From Flavobacteriaceae bacterium (GTDB lineage: Bacteria > Bacteroidota > Bacteroidia > Flavobacteriales > Flavobacteriaceae): a stretch of 64,000 bases of DNA. The notes under the pieces are model-generated. The model was not told the DNA's origin and searched no databases. It saw nothing but the letters and a program-made list of their open reading frames with translations. This document shows, piece after piece, positions 36,852-45,610 of this stretch; position 1 is the stretch's first letter; each line of letters begins with the position of its first letter. The stretch lies in NCBI GenBank assembly GCA_014238425.1, contig JABABD010000018.1:1-64000 (forward strand), read 5' to 3'. The position numbers were made by a program, and so were the translations under genes.

Positions 36852-37577
36852 ATGAAGAAAATAACATTAATCGCAGTAGCCTTCTTATTCGTTAGTACAG
36901 CAAATGCACAATGGTGGGGCGGAAAGAAAATCAAAGGAAATGGTAACATGACCAAGATCACAAGAACAACATCTGATTATAACGGTATAAGTTGTGCAGG
37001 GTCTTTTGATTATATTCTAGTATCAGGAGATGAAGGAAACATTACTATTGAAGGAGAAGAGAATTTATTGGAATACATTATAACTGAAGTAAAAGATGGA
37101 AAGCTTAAGGTTAAGACCAAAAACAATGTCAACCTCAGGACGTCTTTTAATAAAACAATAAAGATTACAATTCCTTTTAAGGATATTGAACATGTATCTT
37201 TAGCAGGTTCAGGAGATCTTTGGAACGAGGATACCATTACTGCAAACAACTTAAAAGTATCGTTAGCTGGTGCTGGAGATGTTATTCTTGATGTTGAAAC
37301 GTCATATATAAAAGGAAGTCTCGCTGGTTCGGGTGATTTAACTCTAAAAGGTAAAACCAATGACCTTGATGTAAGACTTGCAGGTTCAGGAGACATTCAT
37401 GGATTTTCTTTACAAGCAAATCATACCGATGTGTCTTTGGCGGGATCAGGAGATATCGAAATCGTAAGTAATGAGAGCCTAAAAGCTCGTGTTTCTGGTT
37501 CAGGAGATATCGAATATAAAGGAAATCCTAGTAAAGAAGACACCAAGGTTGCTGGTTCAGGAAGTATTAGTAATTAA
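36852..37577 (+). CDS. Secreted head-GIN / DUF2807 beta-solenoid protein
   Basis: 241 residues with signal peptide (MKKITLIAVAFLFVSTANAQ). The body has repeated LAGSGD motifs (VSLAGSGDLWNE, GSLAGSGDLTL, VRLAGSGDIHG, VSLAGSGDIEI, RVSGSGDIEY), the hallmark of the DUF2807/head-GIN domain, preceded by the family motif ISCAGSFDYILVSGDE. Known members are exported; their function is not established. Last gene of the sigma-factor operon, with a terminator hairpin about 25 bases later. Confidence 0.88.
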   Translation: MKKITLIAVAFLFVSTANAQWWGGKKIKGNGNMTKITRTTSDYNGISCAGSFDYILVSGDEGNITIEGEENLLEYIITEVKDGKLKVKTKNNVNLRTSFNKTIKITIPFKDIEHVSLAGSGDLWNEDTITANNLKVSLAGAGDVILDVETSYIKGSLAGSGDLTLKGKTNDLDVRLAGSGDIHGFSLQANHTDVSLAGSGDIEIVSNESLKARVSGSGDIEYKGNPSKEDTKVAGSGSISN

Positions 37578-37600
37578 ATTCGTCAATCAAATAATCTGAT

Positions 37601-37631
37601 AAAAGCATATAGATACCATCTATGTGCTTTT
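37601..37631. terminator. Convergent terminator after the GIN gene and the lipoprotein gene
   Basis: A 14-bp stem (37601-37614 with 37618-37631) containing one G-T pair and a 3-base loop, with A and T ends on both strands, between two convergent genes. It should serve both. Confidence 0.75.
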
Positions 37632-37648
37632 ATTATTTCGAATAGAAT

Positions 37649-38566
37649 TTAATTATAAACTATATCGAATTCACCTTCGGTGATTTCGAATGTATCTGTA
37701 TTTGTGCTGCCTAATGCTGGTTCAGCAATAAACTCGAAGGTTGCGGTAATTCTCTTATTTACCACATCATGAGATGTAATAGTAATTGTCCCATTTGCAA
37801 CATAGGTTTCGGTTGCAGAGAGATTATAAAGTCCAACAGTATCTGAAGGTGATACTGCAATTGCGACAAAAGTGTGCTCCCCTTCCAAAATCGCAGCATC
37901 TAGATTAAAACCTATAGTTTCACCGCTGTTCTTAGTAGCAGAAATACCTATTGAACTAAATCCTGGTAGCGAAAGTAAAGAACCTATAACAACATCTTCT
38001 TCAAATTCTACGCCATCTACCTTAGCAAAAAAAGAATTTTCTGTTGGTATATCCTGTAAGGTGTTTGAGTATGGTATATCAGTAAACACACCATTAGTGA
38101 ATTCTTTTGGATCGCTTATTGGATTAAATGCTGTAAAGTTGAACGTACCCGACATGGTAGAATTCTCTTCGTTTATCTCTGAGATGGTAATGGTTCCTTG
38201 TGATTCTGAACCATCAGTAAATGCCACCCAGGTGTTCGTAGAACCATTTGCCTCAGTATATGCGACAGCATTACCTAACATGGTTGTTCCATCTATAACA
38301 CCTATTTCATAGGTTCCTGTAGTCGTTTCTTGTAATGATATAGTTATTAATTCTTGTTGATCTCCTCTTGTCGCCGAAATGTTCATACTATTTTCAAGAA
38401 TGATAGCGCCAACCACATCTGCCACATAGGTCTGTCCATCAAAATCCACCATATAAGCACCAGAAGTAGGGCTCTCAATATTAAACTCTCCTTCTAAAGG
38501 TTCATTCTCACAGGTAAAAGCTGTTAATAAGACAAAAAGAGATATTAATGTGGCTAAATGTTTCAT
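37649..38566 (-). CDS. Lipoprotein with two tandem DUF6252-like domains
   Basis: 305 residues with a lipoprotein-like signal (LLTAFTC, Cys19). Two related halves are visible: about 33-160 (AYMVDFDGQTYVADVVGAII, then GTITISEINEENSTMSGTF) and about 175-303 (FFAKVDGVEFEEDVVIGSLL, then GTITITSHDVVNKRITATF). Both show the DUF6252 pattern of a small beta-sandwich. Function of the family is unknown. It faces the GIN gene convergently and is followed by a shared terminator. Confidence 0.7.
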   Translation of the reverse strand: MKHLATLISLFVLLTAFTCENEPLEGEFNIESPTSGAYMVDFDGQTYVADVVGAIILENSMNISATRGDQQELITISLQETTTGTYEIGVIDGTTMLGNAVAYTEANGSTNTWVAFTDGSESQGTITISEINEENSTMSGTFNFTAFNPISDPKEFTNGVFTDIPYSNTLQDIPTENSFFAKVDGVEFEEDVVIGSLLSLPGFSSIGISATKNSGETIGFNLDAAILEGEHTFVAIAVSPSDTVGLYNLSATETYVANGTITITSHDVVNKRITATFEFIAEPALGSTNTDTFEITEGEFDIVYN

Positions 38567-38623
38567 AATAGGTTATTATTTAGAGGGTAGCAAACATACT
38601 AAAATATAATAGAGTCTAAAAAA

Positions 38624-39913
38624 TTACTTTTTAGGCACCCTAAAAAGTAGCACGATACCTATCAAGAAGAATACAAATAAAAACAATATAGCGTTTCTCA
38701 TACTACCTGTTATTTGATCTATCGTTGCAAAAATCACCATTCCGATAACAATTCCTATTTTTTCGGCCACATCAAAAAAGCTAAAATAAGACGTCGTATC
38801 TTCTGTTTCTGGTAAAAATTTAGAATATGTAGAACGTGCTAAACTTTGAATTCCTCCCATGACTAAACCTACACATGAGGCTGCAATATAAAATTGCATT
38901 GGAGTAATCATAAAGTATGCATAAACACATAAAGCCATCCAAATAAAATTAACGAATATCAATGTTTTTATATTACCAAATTTTGCTGAAGCTCTTGAAG
39001 TTAGAAAAGCACCTAAAATTGCCACCACTTGAATAATCAAAATACTTCCTATTAACCCTATTGTCTTGGCATCATCACTACCCCATTCGATTTCTTCTTC
39101 TCCAAAATAGACGGCTATAAGCATAATGGTTTGCACAGCCATGCTAAACACAAAAAAGGCTGTTAGATAGCGTTTTAACCTAAGATTTTGAGTTAATTCC
39201 TTCCAAACTAATTTTAGTTCCTTAAAACCATTGAATACAACATCTTTAGTCACTTTATGGCCAGAAGACACTCCTTTTGGCAAAATATAAAACGAATATT
39301 GACTAAACAGTATCCACCAAAGTCCAACGGTGATAAACGAATATCGCATCATCTGCACTTTATCCGCACCATCTTCCTGACTCATAACCATTCCCAAGTT
39401 TATTATCAAGAGGATAACGCTGCCTACATAGCCGAAAGAAAATCCTTTAGCACTTATGGCATCCTGCTGTTCCGGAAATGCTATATCTGGCAAATACGAA
39501 TTATAAAACACTAAACTCCCCCAATATCCTATGAGACCCATAAAATAAAACAATAAACTTATGTATATATGGTCAAGGCTAAACCAATAAAGTCCAATAC
39601 AACCAATACCTCCAACATAGCAGAAAAACTTCATGAAATTTTTCTTGTTTCCAACATAATCAGCAATACCAGAAAGCAGAGGTGATGTAAAGGCAACAAC
39701 CAAAAAGGTAAATGCCGTTACGAATGTTATAAGTGCTGTACTTTTAAACTCAACGCCAAAAGCATGCACCACTTTTATTTCGCTCAAAAATAAAGCAGAA
39801 TAGAAAATAGGAAATATAGAGGATGCTATAGTTAGCGTATATACCGAATTAGCCCAGTCATAAAAGGCCCAAGCATTTAGAAGTTTGCTACTTCCTTTTT
39901 TAAATTTTTCCAT
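38624..39913 (-). CDS. MFS transporter, UMF1 (Atg22-like) family
   Basis: 429 residues with about 12 transmembrane helices and no signal peptide. N-terminal LNAWAFYDWANSVYTLTIASSIFPIF is typical of UMF1 family carriers, which also include GIADYVGNKK and GGIQSLARSTYSKFLPETE, both present. Substrate unknown. The upstream T tract of the M48 gene's terminator touches its start codon, so its expression may depend on read-through. Confidence 0.88.
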   Translation of the reverse strand: MEKFKKGSSKLLNAWAFYDWANSVYTLTIASSIFPIFYSALFLSEIKVVHAFGVEFKSTALITFVTAFTFLVVAFTSPLLSGIADYVGNKKNFMKFFCYVGGIGCIGLYWFSLDHIYISLLFYFMGLIGYWGSLVFYNSYLPDIAFPEQQDAISAKGFSFGYVGSVILLIINLGMVMSQEDGADKVQMMRYSFITVGLWWILFSQYSFYILPKGVSSGHKVTKDVVFNGFKELKLVWKELTQNLRLKRYLTAFFVFSMAVQTIMLIAVYFGEEEIEWGSDDAKTIGLIGSILIIQVVAILGAFLTSRASAKFGNIKTLIFVNFIWMALCVYAYFMITPMQFYIAASCVGLVMGGIQSLARSTYSKFLPETEDTTSYFSFFDVAEKIGIVIGMVIFATIDQITGSMRNAILFLFVFFLIGIVLLFRVPKK

Positions 39914-39943
39914 AAAAAAAGCTGCCCGTTAGGTGAGCAGCTT
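39914..39943 (-). terminator. Terminator between the M48 protease gene and the MFS gene
   Basis: Stem AAGCTGC/GCAGCTT (39919-39925 with 39937-39943) with an inner CC/GG pair, followed on the minus strand by a seven-T tract (39914-39920) that abuts the ATG of the MFS gene at 39913. It lies 31 bases after the M48 stop. This position fits partial termination or attenuation. Confidence 0.75.
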
Positions 39944-39973
39944 CTAAAATAAATATTATTTATTAACTATGAG

Positions 39974-40798
39974 TTAATTAATTGGTCTAAATGATGTCAC
40001 CCCATATTTCTTAGCTTCTGCTTTAGCCTGAGGCGCCCATGCAGTCAAATTTGAAATACGCGTTTGATTTGATGGGTGTGTGCTCATAAATTCTGGTGGT
40101 GTTTGTCCTCCACTTTGAGCCGCCATTCTTTTCCATAATTGAGCCGCTTCATCTGGATTATAACCTGCAACAGCCATTAAGTATAGCCCTATCTGATCCG
40201 CTTCAGTTTCATGAGACCTGCTAAAAGGCAATACTCCTAAAAGTGTAGAACCTACTCCATAATATTGATTGAATTGTGCTCTTGCTTTTGGATCCTTAAT
40301 AGCCACATTACCAGCTACAGCCCCTACTTGTTGAAGCATTCCTGCGCTCATACGTTGCTGTCCATGATTAGCCAAGGCATGAGACACCTCGTGACCCATA
40401 ATTGCAGCGACTCCGGTCTCGTTTTGTGCAATAGGTAGGATGCCCGTATAGAAAACAATTTTTCCTCCTGGCATGCACCAAGCATTCACCGTCTTGTCAT
40501 CTACTAATTTATACTCCCATTTATAGTTTTCTAAGTAGCCTTGTTGTCCATTAGCATTTAACCAACGTTCAGCTGCTATTGCAATTCTCTGTCCTACTCT
40601 AGCAATCATTTCTGATTCCGCAGTTCCTGTAACTACATTGTTTTCACCCAAAAATTGATTGTATTGCTGGAAAGCCATTGGAAATAATTGAGAATTAGGC
40701 ACGAACGCCATAGTTTTCTTTCCAGTGAATGGATTGGTGGTACAAGAGAGAAATAACATAACTGCTCCGAGTGCCACTATTTTGTTCTTTAATTTCAT
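39974..40798 (-). CDS. M48 family lipoprotein metallopeptidase
   Basis: 274 residues. Lipoprotein signal (MLFLSC, Cys19). Zinc motif HEVSH at 136-140 and third ligand in ETEAD (197-201), as in BepA/LoiP-like outer-membrane quality-control proteases. THPSNQTRI near the C-terminus is also typical. Likely a periplasm-facing, outer-membrane-anchored protease. Transcribed before the MFS gene but separated from it by a terminator. Confidence 0.92.
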   Translation of the reverse strand: MKLKNKIVALGAVMLFLSCTTNPFTGKKTMAFVPNSQLFPMAFQQYNQFLGENNVVTGTAESEMIARVGQRIAIAAERWLNANGQQGYLENYKWEYKLVDDKTVNAWCMPGGKIVFYTGILPIAQNETGVAAIMGHEVSHALANHGQQRMSAGMLQQVGAVAGNVAIKDPKARAQFNQYYGVGSTLLGVLPFSRSHETEADQIGLYLMAVAGYNPDEAAQLWKRMAAQSGGQTPPEFMSTHPSNQTRISNLTAWAPQAKAEAKKYGVTSFRPIN

Positions 40799-41004
40799 CG
40801 TTAATGGTTTTAATTATATGTAAGTCTAAAGTTACAAAAACCATTCCTTTTTTATTTTGTTTCAAAGAAGTTAATTTATTAGCTATATCGACGAAATGCA
40901 TAAAAAATCGAACTACGGTATATTTTTATGATAAAAAGTAAGTTTTGAATATCTCTGTCGTCTTAAAAGAAAATAGAAAATACGTAACTTTACAAGAAAA
41001 AATT

Positions 41005-41484
41005 ATGAAAAAAATTCTTCCAATATTTGCCATTCTCTTAATATTTGGTTGCAAAACCAATGCTCAAGAAACTAAAGAATCTAAAACCTATGAAGTTTCA
41101 AAAACTGATGCAGAATGGAAAGCACAATTAACAGATAGACAATATCATGTTTTACGCAAAGCAGGAACTGAGCGCCCGTTTACTAGTGAGCTTGTGAGCA
41201 ACAAGAAAAAAGGCACTTATGTTTGTGCTGCATGTGAAACTCCGCTTTTTAAGAGCGAGCATAAATTTAAGTCTGGTACTGGATGGCCAAGTTTTGATCG
41301 TGAAATAAAAGGAAATGTTGAATACTCTACCGATTATAATATAGGTGTAGCAAGAACCGAAGAACACTGCGGAACTTGTGGCGGACATCTTGGACATGTC
41401 TTTAATGATGGCCCAAGAGATACTACTGGAAAACGTCATTGTATTAATGGTGCAGCATTAAACTTTATTCCAGAAAATGAGTAG
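41005..41484 (+). CDS. msrB: Lipoprotein methionine-(R)-sulfoxide reductase MsrB
   Basis: About 159 residues from the ATG at 41005, which starts a lipoprotein signal (ILLIFGCKTNAQ). Domain motifs: WKAQLTDRQYHVLRKAGTE, zinc CxxC pairs VCAACE and CGTCGGHLGH, catalytic Cys in GKRHCINGAAL, and GTGWPSFD. All residues for reduction of Met-R-sulfoxide are present. Lipidation implies repair of envelope proteins rather than cytoplasmic ones. Its end overlaps the DUF1572 gene by 8 bases. Confidence 0.93.
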   Translation: MKKILPIFAILLIFGCKTNAQETKESKTYEVSKTDAEWKAQLTDRQYHVLRKAGTERPFTSELVSNKKKGTYVCAACETPLFKSEHKFKSGTGWPSFDREIKGNVEYSTDYNIGVARTEEHCGTCGGHLGHVFNDGPRDTTGKRHCINGAALNFIPENE

Positions 41485-42028
41485 TTACCTAACCAGTATT
41501 CTAAAACAATTTCAATATTGTAAATCACTTGGAGATAAAACATTTGAACAGCTTACATTTGAAGATTTAACTCATTCTCCTAGTTCAGATTCAAATAGCA
41601 TTGCTATTATAGTTAATCATATAGTGGGCAATATGCTATCGAGATGGACCAATTTTATGACTGAAGATGGAGAGAAATCATGGAGACATCGCGATAAAGA
41701 ATTTGAAAATAAATATTTTTTAAAAAGTGAGTTGGTTTCTGATTGGGAAAAAGGATGGCAATGTTTATTCCATGCCATTGAACCTTTAACTGAAACTGAT
41801 TTAGATCATATTATTTATATTCGAAATCAAGGACATACTGTAACAGAAGCCATTAATAGACAATTAGCTCATTATTCCTATCATATTGGTCAACTCGTTT
41901 TTTTAGGTAAACTGATTAAAGGAAATGATTGGAAATCATTATCTATTAACAAAGGGGAATCTTCTACTTATAATATCAAAAAGTTCAATAAAGAAAAAGG
42001 GAGACGTCATTTTACAGATGACCTTTAA
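41477..42028 (+). CDS. DUF1572 family (DinB-like) protein
   Basis: 183 residues. Four-helix DinB-like fold with metal-ligand-type histidines: IVNHIVGNMLSRW, and AHYSYHIGQLVFLGKLIKG near the C-terminus, characteristic of DUF1572. Function unknown; related DinB/YfiT proteins include thiol-S-transferases and metal-dependent hydrolases. No signal peptide. It starts inside the msrB stop region (8-base overlap). Confidence 0.85.
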   Translation: MSSYLTSILKQFQYCKSLGDKTFEQLTFEDLTHSPSSDSNSIAIIVNHIVGNMLSRWTNFMTEDGEKSWRHRDKEFENKYFLKSELVSDWEKGWQCLFHAIEPLTETDLDHIIYIRNQGHTVTEAINRQLAHYSYHIGQLVFLGKLIKGNDWKSLSINKGESSTYNIKKFNKEKGRRHFTDDL

Positions 42029-42106
42029 TTTTAAAGTTTCATAATTCATAATTCAAATTAGGTTTCGTAAATTCGTGGCTTCTATTCACGACTTAAATTC
42101 ATATAC

Positions 42107-43498
42107 ATGAGTAAATACGATATCATTGTTCTAGGAAGTGGTCCAGGAGGCTACGTAACTGCAATTAGAGCATCTCAATTAGGTTTTAAAACTGCCATCG
42201 TCGAAAAGGAAAGCCTTGGTGGTGTCTGCTTAAATTGGGGATGTATTCCAACAAAGGCATTACTTAAATCTGCTCAAGTATTCGAATATTTAAAGCATGC
42301 TGAAGATTATGGATTAAGTGTAAAGGATTATGACAAGAATTTTGATGCTGTAGTTAAAAGAAGCCGTAATGTAGCAGATGGAATGAGCAAAGGTGTTCAA
42401 TTCTTAATGAAGAAAAATAAGATAGATGTTCTCAACGGTTTTGGAAAAGTTAAAGTTGGCAAAAAAGTTGAAGTAACTTCTGAAGATGGAAAAACAACCG
42501 ATCATCAAGCTGATCATATCATCATTGCCACTGGAGCACGTTCTAGAGAATTACCTAGTTTACCACAAGACGGCAAGAAAGTTATTGGCTATCGTGAAGC
42601 CATGACTCTCAAAAATCAACCTAAGAAAATGATTGTTGTAGGTTCTGGCGCCATTGGTGTCGAGTTTGCATACTTCTATAATTCTATGGGAACAGAAGTG
42701 ACTATTGTAGAGTACTTACCAAATATTGTTCCTGTTGAAGACATCGATGTCTCTAAACAATTGGAGAAAACATTCAAGAAATCTGGTATTAAGATCATGA
42801 CTTCTGCAGAAGTAACTTCTGTTGCCACTTCAAGCAAGGGTGTTAAGGCAGTAGTAAAAACAAGTAAAGGAGAGGAAACGTTAGAAGCTGATATTGTTTT
42901 ATCGGCTGTAGGTATCAAATCAAACATCGAAAATATTGGTCTTGAAGATTTAGGAATAGCTACAGATAGAGATAAAATATTAGTCAATGATTATTATCAA
43001 ACTAATATTCCCGGCTATTATGCCATTGGTGATGTAACACCAGGGCAGGCATTAGCTCATGTCGCTTCAGCTGAAGGCATTCTTTGTGTTGAAAAAATTG
43101 CGGGAATGCATGTAGAGGCTTTAGATTATGGTAATATTCCAGGTTGTACTTATTGTATGCCAGAAATTGCCAGTGTTGGATTAACTGAAAAACAAGCAAA
43201 GGATAAAGGGTATGAACTGAAAGTTGGTAAATTTCCTTTTTCAGCATCAGGTAAGGCAAGTGCCTCTGGAAACAAAGATGGATTTGTAAAAGTCATTTTT
43301 GATGCTAAATACGGTGAGTGGCTAGGTTGTCATATGGTAGGTGTAGGTGTTACCGATATGATTGCAGAAGCCGTATTAGGCAGGAAGTTAGAAACAACGG
43401 GGCATGAAGTCTTAAAGGCTGTGCACCCTCATCCAACAATGAGCGAAGCTGTTATGGAAGCCGTTGCAGATGCCTACGACGAAGTGATACATTTATAA
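42107..43498 (+). CDS. lpdA: Dihydrolipoyl dehydrogenase
   Basis: 463 residues. FAD-binding GSGPGGYVTAIRA, redox disulfide CLNWGC (Cys41 and Cys46), NAD-binding GSGAIGVEFAYFY, and the C-terminal His-Glu motif HPHPTMSEAVMEA are all present. E3 component of 2-oxo acid dehydrogenase and glycine cleavage complexes; the partner E1/E2 genes are not in this window. Strong terminator directly after it. Confidence 0.96.
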   Translation: MSKYDIIVLGSGPGGYVTAIRASQLGFKTAIVEKESLGGVCLNWGCIPTKALLKSAQVFEYLKHAEDYGLSVKDYDKNFDAVVKRSRNVADGMSKGVQFLMKKNKIDVLNGFGKVKVGKKVEVTSEDGKTTDHQADHIIIATGARSRELPSLPQDGKKVIGYREAMTLKNQPKKMIVVGSGAIGVEFAYFYNSMGTEVTIVEYLPNIVPVEDIDVSKQLEKTFKKSGIKIMTSAEVTSVATSSKGVKAVVKTSKGEETLEADIVLSAVGIKSNIENIGLEDLGIATDRDKILVNDYYQTNIPGYYAIGDVTPGQALAHVASAEGILCVEKIAGMHVEALDYGNIPGCTYCMPEIASVGLTEKQAKDKGYELKVGKFPFSASGKASASGNKDGFVKVIFDAKYGEWLGCHMVGVGVTDMIAEAVLGRKLETTGHEVLKAVHPHPTMSEAVMEAVADAYDEVIHL

Positions 43499-43504
43499 TA
43501 TTTT

Positions 43505-43534
43505 AAAGCCACTCGATTAAGAGTGGCTTTTTTT
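43505..43534 (+). terminator. Rho-independent terminator of lpdA
   Basis: A 10-bp perfect stem (43505-43514 with 43521-43530), 6-base loop and seven T's, starting 6 bases after the lpdA stop. Confidence 0.88.
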
Positions 43535-43547
43535 ATGTTTGAAGATT

Positions 43548-43820
43548 ATGACCCTAAATAATTTTAGAACCGTTGCCATACTAGAAGGTATTTCCTACCT
43601 CTTATTAGCCGTCACAATGTATTTTAAGTATGCATTAGATAATGGATTGCCGAATAAAATTGTGGGTATGGTTCATGGTCTTTTATTCATACTCTATATA
43701 ATTATGGCCTTTACATTGAGAAAAGAACAAAAGTGGTCTTTAAATATATTTGTAATTATCTTGATTGCTTCACTAATTCCGTTTGGAACGTTTTATATTG
43801 ATAGAAAATATTTACGTTGA
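43548..43820 (+). CDS. DUF3817 small membrane protein
   Basis: About 90 residues from the ATG at 43548 (MTLNNFRTVAILEG); a TTG three codons upstream is possible. Three predicted transmembrane helices, with the DUF3817 signature AILEGISYLLLAVTMYFKY and GMVHGLLFILYIIMAF. Family function unknown. It starts about 14 bases after the lpdA terminator and is convergent with the barrel-protein gene 3 bases later. Confidence 0.85.
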   Translation: MTLNNFRTVAILEGISYLLLAVTMYFKYALDNGLPNKIVGMVHGLLFILYIIMAFTLRKEQKWSLNIFVIILIASLIPFGTFYIDRKYLR

Positions 43821-43823
43821 GGC

Positions 43824-44381
43824 CTAAAATCTGTAACCAACACCTATACTTATTGCATTATTCCGAAAATTGTTACTTGACATATTTTGTCGTCTCTCAA
43901 AACCATGTCTAAAACGTGTTTCGATGAAGAATTTTTTAGACAGATTATATTCTGCACCTAGTACCCCATTCCATTTTTTTATACCAAAAATGTCATTTTT
44001 GAGTGATGCTGATAAGACTTGTGTACCAGCATAGACTTTAAATTTATCGTTAATATGGTATTTCATCAATATTGGAACAGTAAGGTAAACCTCCTTATAA
44101 GATCGCTTAAAACCATTGAAATAAAGTTCTTCTCTATTGGCAGACCTCAGGTTCAGCTCTAGCTGTAAACTCCATTTCCCACGAAGTCTAATATCGGAGA
44201 ATGCGCCTATATAAGGCAAATCAGGCTTGTTATCTAAATTACTATCGTTAACCTGAAATTCATAACCAGTACGTAAACCAAACTTTACTTTTTTAGCCTT
44301 CGATTTTTCAGGATCTGTTTGCGCATGCGTAGAGAATACTATAATAATAGTATGTATTAATACTAAGATAGTTTTTTTCAT
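43824..44381 (-). CDS. Outer-membrane beta-barrel protein
   Basis: 185 residues. Signal peptide (MKKTILVLIHTIIIVFSTHAQ) and alternating amphipathic strands ending in an aromatic C-terminal residue (ISIGVGYRF). Similar general pattern to the two barrel proteins at 45.0-46.1 kb (GLRTGYEF near the N-terminus, KFFIETRFRHGF near the end). It belongs to the porin-like, OmpA-barrel group (8 strands). Role unknown. Confidence 0.8.
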   Translation of the reverse strand: MKKTILVLIHTIIIVFSTHAQTDPEKSKAKKVKFGLRTGYEFQVNDSNLDNKPDLPYIGAFSDIRLRGKWSLQLELNLRSANREELYFNGFKRSYKEVYLTVPILMKYHINDKFKVYAGTQVLSASLKNDIFGIKKWNGVLGAEYNLSKKFFIETRFRHGFERRQNMSSNNFRNNAISIGVGYRF

Positions 44382-44514
44382 AATGTAGTGGTTAGTTTAA
44401 TTATGCTACAAAACTATCTTGGTAAATCGTTAACAAATCATAAGCATATCACAAACTAATTGTAACATCACGTTAATTGCATCCCAAAAATCTTAAAAAA
44501 TTATCAGAAAGAAA

Positions 44515-44931
44515 TCACAAAAAACTCTGTATAGCTAATTCATAGCTCTGCAATCCAAAACCTAGAACAACACCTTTAGCATTAGGTGAAATGAAAGACT
44601 GATGTCTAAAGTCTTCGCGTGAAAATGTATTAGATATGTGCACTTCGACTACTGGGGTTTTTATAGCTTTTACAGCATCCCCAATACCTACAGATGTATG
44701 AGTGTAAGCAGCAGCATTCAAGATAATACCATCATAATCAAATCCCACTTCTTGTAATTTACCAATCAACTCACCTTCAATATTAGATTGGAAATAATCA
44801 ATATAAACTTCAGCGTGTTTTTCTTTTAATTGATTTAAGAATTCAGTAAAAGATAAATTACCGTAAATTTCAGGCTCTCTCTTCCCAAGGAGGTTTAAGT
44901 TAGGGCCGTTAATAATAATAAGCTTTTTCAC
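44515..44931 (-). CDS. aroQ: 3-dehydroquinate dehydratase, type II
   Basis: 138 residues, slightly short but complete, with GTG as start codon at 44931. Shikimate pathway step 3. Motifs: IINGPNLNLLGKREPEIYG (catalytic Tyr23-type region), FQSNIEGELIGKLQ, IILNAAAYTHTSVGIGDA and VEVHISNTFSREDFRHQS, with the catalytic histidine in EVHISN. All dodecameric type II signatures are intact. Its promoter region overlaps the terminator of the upstream barrel gene. Confidence 0.94.
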   Translation of the reverse strand: MKKLIIINGPNLNLLGKREPEIYGNLSFTEFLNQLKEKHAEVYIDYFQSNIEGELIGKLQEVGFDYDGIILNAAAYTHTSVGIGDAVKAIKTPVVEVHISNTFSREDFRHQSFISPNAKGVVLGFGLQSYELAIQSFL

Positions 44932-44962
44932 AAAGTAAAGGTATCAAAAAATAGAGCAAAAA

Positions 44963-44989
44963 AAAACGACACTGATTGAGTGTCGTTTT
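44963..44989 (-). terminator. Terminator of the 45.0-kb barrel gene
   Basis: An 11-bp perfect stem (44963-44973 with 44979-44989), 5-base loop, followed on the minus strand by a long T tract. It lies 20 bases after the barrel-gene stop. Confidence 0.85.
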
Positions 44990-45008
44990 ATGGCATTTAT
45001 ATAAGCTA

Positions 45009-45527
45009 TTAGTTAAATTTATAACCAACACCAATATTAAGCCAGCCAATTCTAGATTCAATATCAGCGCTTCCAGTATAGTAATTATTTAACTGGAATG
45101 TATATCTTGATTCTACGAAAAACTGATTTGTAAAATCATAAGCAAATCCAATACCCAATCCAAGATTGACCTTTGTAAAATCATCTGCAACTTCTTCCAG
45201 AGTATATGTTATTTGAGGTCCAGCTTGAAGGCTAAACTCTTCAGACACATACACCTTTGCCATAACAGGTATTTGCAAGAAACTCAAATCATCCACATTG
45301 GCATATAAAAGCTCTGGTTGAATACTAACCTTGTCAGATACCTCGAACTCTCCTATAAGTCCAAAAAAGAACCCACTCTCTCCAGCTGAACCAGAAAGCC
45401 CTTCAGATTCAATTTTACTGTTTGCATTAAGATAACCAGCGGTAACTCCAAACCTACTGTTACCATCTTGGGCATTTATTGTAAATCCAAATGCTGTTAC
45501 CAGCATCATTACTAAAAATTTTTTCAT
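45009..45527 (-). CDS. Outer-membrane beta-barrel protein (porin family)
   Basis: 172 residues with signal peptide (MKKFLVMMLVTAFGFTINAQ). Eight-strand-type barrel pattern, for example RFGVTAGYLNANSK, FFFGLIGEFEVSDKVSIQPELLY, FFVESRYTFQLN and the ending NIGVGYKFN. It is a paralogue of the gene at 45.6 kb: the strand signatures and the KxSxQPELLY segment recur. Each copy has its own terminator. Role unknown. Confidence 0.85.
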   Translation of the reverse strand: MKKFLVMMLVTAFGFTINAQDGNSRFGVTAGYLNANSKIESEGLSGSAGESGFFFGLIGEFEVSDKVSIQPELLYANVDDLSFLQIPVMAKVYVSEEFSLQAGPQITYTLEEVADDFTKVNLGLGIGFAYDFTNQFFVESRYTFQLNNYYTGSADIESRIGWLNIGVGYKFN

Positions 45528-45560
45528 TTTAATGTTTTAATTTGAATACGTAATAATTAT

Positions 45561-45597
45561 AACAATAAAAGGCACGCCATGCGCGCCTTTTATTGTT
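45561..45597 (-). terminator. Terminator of the 45.6-kb barrel gene
   Basis: A 13-bp perfect stem (45561-45573 with 45585-45597), extended after one A/C mismatch by three further pairs, with loop CAT. It lies 14 bases after the stop of the upstream barrel gene; the T-rich 3' side ends TTTTATTGTT. Confidence 0.82.
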
Positions 45598-45610
45598 ACT
45601 TATGATAATT

